Below are positions 6,230 through 9,956 of a DNA stretch of 9,956 nt, piece after piece. This DNA is from REEB470 sp032117095 (lineage in GTDB: Bacteria; Bacillota; Bacilli; Paenibacillales; YIM-B00363). A program made the position numbers and the translations under genes. The notes under the pieces were generated by a model, which did no database searches, had not been told where the DNA came from, and worked only from the letters and a program-made list of their open reading frames with translations. Every line of letters starts with the position of its first letter. The stretch's first letter is position 1. The stretch lies in NCBI GenBank assembly GCA_032117095.1, contig JAULZZ010000086.1, forward strand, positions 1 to 9,956, in the 5' to 3' direction.

Positions 6230-6258
6230 CAATCAGTGTTTCGTATCATACGAAACAC
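6230..6258. repeat. Duplicated terminus of the element forming a perfect palindrome
   Basis: The last 17 bases of copy C are repeated immediately after it (CAATCAGTGTTTCGTAT, 6230-6246) with one change. After a single C comes ATACGAAACAC (6248-6258), which with GTGTTTCGTAT (6236-6246) makes a perfect 11-bp inverted repeat. This is a right end abutting a left end, as in a tandem or circular junction, but no second element body follows. Confidence 0.8.
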
Positions 6259-6297
6259 CTCCGCACAAAAAATTCCATTCCCCTTCAAGAAAAATCC

Positions 6298-6336
6298 AAA
6301 AAAGCTACGGTGGATCATCGCTCCTCCGTAGCTTTT
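6298..6336 (-). terminator. Intrinsic terminator of hbs (possibly bidirectional)
   Basis: Read on the minus strand, AAAAGCTACGGAGG and CCACCGTAGCTTTTTT form a stem of about 13 bp with one mismatch and a 9-nt loop, followed by a T run. It lies about 60 nt beyond the hbs stop. The plus strand also gives TTTT after the stem, so it may stop readthrough from the protease side as well. Confidence 0.88.
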
Positions 6337-6396
6337 ATCCCTTATGTACTCACCAGCTGGGTTGCATCGTACATTTCTCTGCCCCTGCATGCATAA

Positions 6397-6687
6397 CTAA
6401 CTCGGCTGGAGCACTTCGCTAAATCCTTCTTTTAATGTTTTCCCTGGTTTGAACGCTGCCGATCGACTCGCTGGGATGTCGATTTCTTCGCCCGTTTGTG
6501 GATTGCGTCCTTTGCGTGCGAGACGTTCGCGTACTTCGAAGTTGCCAAAACCGACAAGCTGTACTTTTTCTCCGTGATGCAGTGTCGCAGTGATCACATC
6601 AAATACGCTATCAACGATCTGCCCCACTTCTTTTTTCGTTAAACCCGATGTCTCTGCTACTTTCGAAATTAATTCTTGCTTGTTCAT
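6397..6687 (-). CDS. hbs: DNA-binding protein HU (HBsu)
   Basis: HU is the small histone-like protein that bends and compacts the nucleoid as a dimer. The 96-aa protein begins MNKQELISKVAETSGLTKKE and contains the arm region VQLVGFGNFEVRERLARKGR (42-61), with RNPQTGEEIDIPAS carrying the DNA-intercalating proline (Pro63) at the arm tip. It ends FKPGKTLKE plus a short tail. ATG at 6687 is chosen because a strong ribosome site (GGGGGGTGA) lies 5 nt upstream and the start matches the family. An upstream extension to 6786 has no family match and would include the promoter. It lies between spoIVA and, beyond the protease and tRNA, hepS, as in Bacillus. It has its own promoter and terminator, so it appears monocistronic. 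Confidence 0.97.
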   Translation of the reverse strand: MNKQELISKVAETSGLTKKEVGQIVDSVFDVITATLHHGEKVQLVGFGNFEVRERLARKGRNPQTGEEIDIPASRSAAFKPGKTLKEGFSEVLQPS

Positions 6688-6720
6688 TGCACTCACCCCC
6701 CTTGCATTTGCAACACCCCT

Positions 6721-6750
6721 ATCATAAATCATAGGACCGCACGATTGCAA
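6721..6750 (-). promoter_or_regulatory. Probable sigma-A promoter of hbs
   Basis: On the minus strand, TTGCAA (6750-6745) and TATGAT (6726-6721) are 18 nt apart. They match four and five of six consensus bases. An imperfect palindrome CCTATCAT...ATCATAGG (6718-6735) overlaps the -10 and could be an operator, though it may be chance. The -10 lies about 33 nt before the hbs start codon. Confidence 0.6.
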
Positions 6751-6821
6751 GTACTTTTTACAAAAATAGTAAAATGTTATGCGCAAAACGCATCTTTACT
6801 TTTTTGAGGAGGGTGTCGCTC

Positions 6822-6881
6822 GTGTCTCGCATGGATAATGCGCAACAAGGGCGCAATTTTTGGTATTTATCCGAATCATGA
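6822..6881 (+). CDS. Possible 19-codon micro-ORF with strong ribosome site
   Basis: GAGGAGG (6806-6812) is followed 9 nt later by GTG (6822) and the frame MSRMDNAQQGRNFWYLSES, ending at TGA 6879-6881. The ribosome site is nearly ideal and is the main reason to list it. It is divergent from hbs and convergent on spoIVA. No good promoter precedes it, only a weak TGTTATGCG at 6775-6783. I do not recognise the peptide. It could be a leader or sporulation peptide, or nothing. Confidence 0.25.
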   Translation: MSRMDNAQQGRNFWYLSES

Positions 6882-6890
6882 TTTCAAACC

Positions 6891-6996
6891 ATATCCCCCA
6901 CACAAAGACTACGCCTTTGTGCCTCAGTCAAACCGCCTTTTGCTTTCTCGCAACAGGCAACTCTCTATGCATGTGTTTTCCATCTGCGGTTCGTAT
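6891..6996 (-). repeat. Dispersed palindromic element, decayed copy E
   Basis: The right half aligns well with copy A: TGCTTTCTCGCAACAGG (6941-6957), ACTCTCTATGCATG, GTTTTC, and a terminus GGTTCGTAT ending at 6996. The left half retains only ATA and scattered matches, and now holds a separate hairpin CACAAAG/CTTTGTG (6901-6921). In the minus strand, GCCTgTTGC-GAGAAA-GCAAaAGGC makes a second hairpin. It begins 6 nt after the spoIVA stop codon. Confidence 0.6.
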
Positions 6997-7002
6997 GTCG
7001 CA

Positions 7003-8481
7003 CTACAACAGGATCGCTATCAAGCCACCCGACCCTTCGTTAATAATACGTCCCAACGTCTCTTGTAGTTTGTAGCGTGCGTGGTCGGGCAACAACGCAA
7101 GCTTTGCTTGAATCCCTTCGCGCACAATAGAATGCAACGACCGTCCAAAAATATCCGACTCCCAAATTTTCAACGGATTTCGCTCAAAGTCTTGCATGAG
7201 ATAACGCACGAGTTCTTCTGATTGTTTTTCTGTCCCGATAATCGGGGCAAATTCACTTTCCACATCAACACGAATCATATGAATCGAGGGGGCTGTCGCC
7301 TTTAAGCGCACGCCGTACCGCGCACCTTGGCGAATCAATTCGGGTTCGTCGAGCACCATCTCTGCCAGTGCGGGGGAGGCGATGCCGTATCCCGTATTTT
7401 TGACCATATCCAGCGCTTCCTTAAAGCGATCGTACTGTGTTTTCGCTTCCGTAAATGCGATCATCATTTGTAACAGCTGATCTTTCCCCTGAATCGGCGT
7501 GCCGACTACCTCCATGAGGATGCGATCATACAACACATTGGACGTATGAATATCGATCGTCGCCATCCCTTGCCCCATGTTCATGGTCGACAACACCGCA
7601 CGTTCCACATGCTCTACATGCGAAAACTGTTCTACCACCCGATCGACATCACGCAAGCGACGCACGTCTTGTACCGTTTCACGCACAGCCACTTCTACGC
7701 TTTGGCGCAACCAATGTTCCGAATCCAGCACCAAAATCCAACTTGGCAAGTTCACATTCATTTCGCGCACAGGAAACTCGTATAACACTTCACGCATGCA
7801 ATGGTAAATTTCATCTTCTGTCATCGTCGCAACACTGTACGCCATGACAGGAATGTCATATGCGGCAGCCAGTTCATCGCGCAATTGCACTGTGTCCGGA
7901 TGCTGCGGGTGCAAAGAATTGACGACCATCACAAACGGTTTCCCTACTTCTTTGAGCTCTTCGACGACTTGACGTTCCGCCTCGATGTACTGCGCACGTG
8001 GGATGTCCGCAACAGACCCGTCTGTCGTCACAATGACCCCCAACGTACAATGTTCTTGAATAACCTTGCGTGTCCCGATTTCAGCAGCTTCTTGGAACGG
8101 AATCGCCTCCGCAAACCATGGCGTATGCACCATGCGTGGCCCGTCTTCGTCTTCATACCCCAATGCCCCTTCAACCGTATACCCAACACAATCGACCAAC
8201 CGAACGTTGACTTCGAGCCCTTCGGCGACACAAACTTTGACCGCTTGGTTTGGCACAAATTTCGGTTCTGTCGTCATGATCGTTTTCCCTGTGGCACTTT
8301 GGGGCAATTCATCCTGCGCACGCATGCGCTCGGCTTTGTTTGGGATATTCGTCAGGACGATTGTTTCCATAAACCGCTTAATAAACGTCGATTTTCCAGT
8401 ACGTACCGCGCCGACAACCCCGAGATAAATGTCCCCTCCAGTACGTTCGGCAATATCTTTGACAATATCCACTTTTTCCAC
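7003..8481 (-). CDS. spoIVA: Stage IV sporulation protein A (SpoIVA), spore coat morphogenetic ATPase
   Basis: SpoIVA polymerises by ATP hydrolysis on the outer forespore membrane to form the basement layer of the spore coat. It is made in the mother cell. The GTG at 8481 gives a protein beginning MEKVDIVKDIAERTGGDIYL and exactly 492 aa, as I recall for B. subtilis. In-frame ATGs at 8514 and 8490 add 11 or 3 residues, but the GTG has a G-rich ribosome site about 9 nt upstream and matches the family start. Walker A is GAVRTGKST (24-32, Lys30); DELPQSATGKTIMTTEPKF includes the switch/sensor threonines, and RLVDCVGY supplies the Walker B aspartate. The C-terminal anchoring region (SIVREGIQAKLALLP to INEGSGGLIAILL) is intact. 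It is preceded by a sigma-E promoter and followed by decayed repeat E. Confidence 0.99.
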   Translation of the reverse strand: MEKVDIVKDIAERTGGDIYLGVVGAVRTGKSTFIKRFMETIVLTNIPNKAERMRAQDELPQSATGKTIMTTEPKFVPNQAVKVCVAEGLEVNVRLVDCVGYTVEGALGYEDEDGPRMVHTPWFAEAIPFQEAAEIGTRKVIQEHCTLGVIVTTDGSVADIPRAQYIEAERQVVEELKEVGKPFVMVVNSLHPQHPDTVQLRDELAAAYDIPVMAYSVATMTEDEIYHCMREVLYEFPVREMNVNLPSWILVLDSEHWLRQSVEVAVRETVQDVRRLRDVDRVVEQFSHVEHVERAVLSTMNMGQGMATIDIHTSNVLYDRILMEVVGTPIQGKDQLLQMMIAFTEAKTQYDRFKEALDMVKNTGYGIASPALAEMVLDEPELIRQGARYGVRLKATAPSIHMIRVDVESEFAPIIGTEKQSEELVRYLMQDFERNPLKIWESDIFGRSLHSIVREGIQAKLALLPDHARYKLQETLGRIINEGSGGLIAILL

Positions 8482-8543
8482 GCTACCCATCCCCCCACGC
8501 CCATCTTTGTTCATTCGCGCTTACACTGCGATGGAATGGTAAG

Positions 8544-8572
8544 ATTGTATGATGGAAAAACGATGAATATGC
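8544..8572 (-). promoter_or_regulatory. Sigma-E promoter of spoIVA
   Basis: On the minus strand, GCATATT (8572-8566) and CATACAAT (8551-8544) are 14 nt apart. Both elements match the known mother-cell sigma-E consensus (kmATAtt, N14, CATAcaAt) essentially perfectly. Predicted transcription starts about 55 nt upstream of the GTG. This fits mother-cell expression of SpoIVA early after engulfment begins. Confidence 0.85.
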
Positions 8573-8622
8573 GTGAGAGGGGATATCGGTGGAAACGTGT
8601 TATGGGGCGATTCTTCCACCTC

Positions 8623-8727
8623 ATACTAAACACTGATTGAATTCAGGAATCCCATTGTTTAAAAAGCACAGTGATTTCTTGTGAAATGGGGCTCTTGGTA
8701 TGGACGTTTTTAATCAGTGTTTAGTAT
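8623..8727 (-). repeat. Dispersed palindromic element, intact copy D
   Basis: This is the best-preserved copy. The termini ATACTAAACACTGATT (8623-8638) and AATCAGTGTTTAGTAT (8712-8727) are perfect 16-bp inverted repeats. The interior is ATTCAGGAATCCCATTG, TTTAAAAAGCACAGTGATTTC and GGCTCTTGGTATGGACG, nearly identical to copy C. In the minus-strand sense it begins 39 nt after the stop of the membrane-protein gene, and it ends about 50 bp before the spoIVA sigma-E promoter. Confidence 0.97.
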
Positions 8728-8766
8728 CATACGGGTCATTTATGCCTACGTCGTACGATTACTGGT

Positions 8767-9516
8767 TCAAAAAATCGGTTTTCCCTGAAACGTCATGACG
8801 ATAACGACGGTGAGTACGATCACATATCCTACGAACAACATCCATAAACTCGGTACTGCTCCTTTTTTCTTTTGCAATAGCCATCCCGCAATGATGAAAA
8901 TTTGCAATGCATGCAAGCCTAAAAAATGGGCAACGCGCCAGTCCCCATACAACACACTCCAACTCAGCACGGGCAACCCAAGTCCTCCATCGACGCCACC
9001 TACCGTGTGTCCCGAACCCCTAGACATGTATCCGCCGACGATAGTTCCTACCGTTGTCAATGCGATGGCCATCGTAACGGAAAGCGAAAAAGGACGACTC
9101 CACGCAAGGGGAGGTTTTCTGTACAAGTAAGTGCCCAAAATAATGAGTAATATCGACACCAACACAATGGAAACACCCATTATCGCGTAGACGACGATCC
9201 CAAAAATATCATCATAGTTAAAATGCGACTTTACGCCACGCATCGCTTGCATCGTAATGAGTAGCGTTTCTACTCCCATACCAATGGTCGTGCCCCATAC
9301 GATCCAACGCTTCACGGCCACACTGGAAACAAACTCTACGAGATACGCGAGTGAAATCCCGTATATCCCAATGGATAGTGCGAATTTCATCGGTTTATAC
9401 CAAAGAGAAATCCCAAGAAGCTCGCGTGCATCGACCACAGAAAACAGTAAAAATAACACTCCCAAACAAAAATGTGCTATCGCCATACGCATCAGGGGCT
9501 TGTTCCATTGCAACAT
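8767..9516 (-). CDS. Uncharacterised seven-helix membrane protein
   Basis: I do not recognise a named family. The 249-aa protein has about seven hydrophobic helices (roughly 10-28, 43-62, 71-91, 103-128, 143-164, 196-214, 224-242). Conserved-looking polar motifs within or beside helices are WYKPMKF (39-45), Glu83 inside helix 3, SRGSGHTVGG (165-174) and GDWRVAHFLGLHALQ (191-205), with His197 and His202 one turn or so apart. The paired histidines could bind metal or heme, but this is speculation. The ATG at 9516 is chosen because GGAGG lies 8 nt upstream; a TTG five codons earlier overlaps that site. The 105-bp gap to the lipid kinase upstream shows no strong promoter or terminator, only a short CGCAT/ATGCG inverted repeat (9589-9599). 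Cotranscription with the kinase is therefore possible. Confidence 0.85.
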   Translation of the reverse strand: MLQWNKPLMRMAIAHFCLGVLFLLFSVVDARELLGISLWYKPMKFALSIGIYGISLAYLVEFVSSVAVKRWIVWGTTIGMGVETLLITMQAMRGVKSHFNYDDIFGIVVYAIMGVSIVLVSILLIILGTYLYRKPPLAWSRPFSLSVTMAIALTTVGTIVGGYMSRGSGHTVGGVDGGLGLPVLSWSVLYGDWRVAHFLGLHALQIFIIAGWLLQKKKGAVPSLWMLFVGYVIVLTVVIVMTFQGKPIF

Positions 9517-9621
9517 GAAAAAAACCTCCAAAATTTATTTAGGGTCCCCTATAAAACGACGTAAACAAACGATTTTTTGCTTTTTTATGCGCATGATGCG
9601 GTGTATAGCGATGCCCCAATA

Positions 9622-9956
9622 TTATTCCTTGCCGTGCAACAAGGCGGTTTTTGCCATGAACACGTGCAAATGTTGTGGTAAGACGTGAATACGACACGGC
9701 AAATCTCCCCCGTATTCTCCATCAATATTCAAGCGGACTAGTTTGGGAGAGGTCACTTCGACATGCTTTGTCCGAAAATGAATCAGCAGCTCGTCTTGTA
9801 CTTCTTCGCCACGAATGACCCGTGACACCAAGCGCACAAAATCAGCGAGATTGCATTTGCGTAAACACAGGACATCCAAATAACCATCATCCCACAGGGC
9901 GGTAGGCAACAATTTATGAAATCCGCCTATGGATCTGGTGTTCGCCACGAGAAACA
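9622..9956 (-). CDS. Diacylglycerol kinase-like lipid kinase, C-terminal part (runs off the right edge)
   Basis: The frame stays open to the window edge, so the true start lies beyond 9956; about 111 residues are present. The visible sequence FLVANTRSIGGFHKLLPTALWDDGYLDVLCL matches the NGxxxGGGxxxxPxAxxDDGxLDV region of the YegS/DgkB/BmrU group. These enzymes phosphorylate diacylglycerol or related lipids at the membrane. Later NIDGEYGGDLPCRIHVLPQHLHV is the usual C-terminal beta-sandwich with its DGE. The catalytic GGDGT motif would be in the missing N-terminal half. The GTG at 9948 is an internal codon, not a start. Whether it is the housekeeping DgkB or a paralogue cannot be told. Confidence 0.85.
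   Translation of the reverse strand, partial: FLVANTRSIGGFHKLLPTALWDDGYLDVLCLRKCNLADFVRLVSRVIRGEEVQDELLIHFRTKHVEVTSPKLVRLNIDGEYGGDLPCRIHVLPQHLHVFMAKTALLHGKE

Noticed and set aside
6838..7068. 76-codon plus-strand frame between hbs and spoIVA
   Set aside because: It runs through decayed repeat E and into the 3' end of spoIVA, with no ribosome site and no recognisable features.
7801..8640. 279-codon plus-strand open frame antisense to spoIVA
   Set aside because: It is a mirror of the SpoIVA coding strand, has no ribosome site, an implausible composition rich in Arg, His and Phe, and overlaps an unmistakable gene.
8590..8640. 15-codon plus-strand frame after GAGAGGGG ending in repeat D
   Set aside because: Very short, no promoter, and its last codons are the repeat terminus; probably chance.
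1..9956. CRISPR array or complete insertion sequence
   Set aside because: The repeats are ~105 bp, widely spaced and palindromic, with no regular spacers, and no transposase or Cas gene is present.

Overview
The window looks like chromosome of an endospore-forming member of the Bacilli (Firmicutes). The main evidence is a full-length SpoIVA whose corrected start gives 492 aa, the length I recall for the Bacillus subtilis protein. It is followed by an HBsu-type HU gene, then a HepS homologue and MenG. The order spoIVA - hbs - hepS - menG is the classical Bacillus order. menG overlaps a UbiA-type prenyltransferase of the MqnP kind instead of being followed by hepT. This suggests menaquinone made by the futalosine route, as in Alicyclobacillaceae-like and some other Bacilli. 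The genus cannot be fixed from the sequence.

Layout, left to right. Positions 1-1650 hold an apparently orphan type I restriction specificity gene (hsdS, minus strand), preceded by what may be the tail of a lost upstream gene. Positions 1763-4213 hold a minus-strand quinone block: hepS, menG and mqnP, the last two overlapping by 4 nt. Positions 4270-4700 hold a tRNA-Pro(GGG) with its own promoter and intrinsic terminator. Positions 4833-6101 hold a plus-strand secreted subtilisin-like protease with twelve cysteines in the predicted exported part, inserted between the tRNA and hbs. Positions 6397-8481 hold hbs and spoIVA (both minus), the latter behind a near-perfect sigma-E promoter. Positions 8767-9516 encode a seven-helix membrane protein I do not recognise. 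The right edge cuts a diacylglycerol-kinase-like lipid kinase.

The most interesting signal is not a gene. A dispersed element of about 105 bp occurs at least four times in clear form (111-215, 4273-4378, 6124-6229, 8623-8727). Three decayed copies are also likely (1653-1759, about 3381-3486, 6891-6996). Intact copies end in 16-bp inverted repeats, ATACTAAACACTGATT and its complement, so the transcript would fold into a long closed stem. The interior is also conserved. All seven copies lie in the same orientation relative to the gene upstream of them, and six start 3-39 nt after a stop codon. I propose a 3'-end element (terminator, processing or stability element, possibly MITE-derived). Ordinary hairpin-plus-T terminators were seen only after tRNA-Pro and hbs.

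How the genes work together: HepS supplies half of the synthase for the C35 side chain. MqnP attaches the side chain to the naphthoate ring and MenG performs the final methylation to menaquinone. SpoIVA builds the base of the spore coat on the forespore and HU compacts DNA. The protease and hsdS look like accessory insertions in this otherwise conserved neighbourhood.
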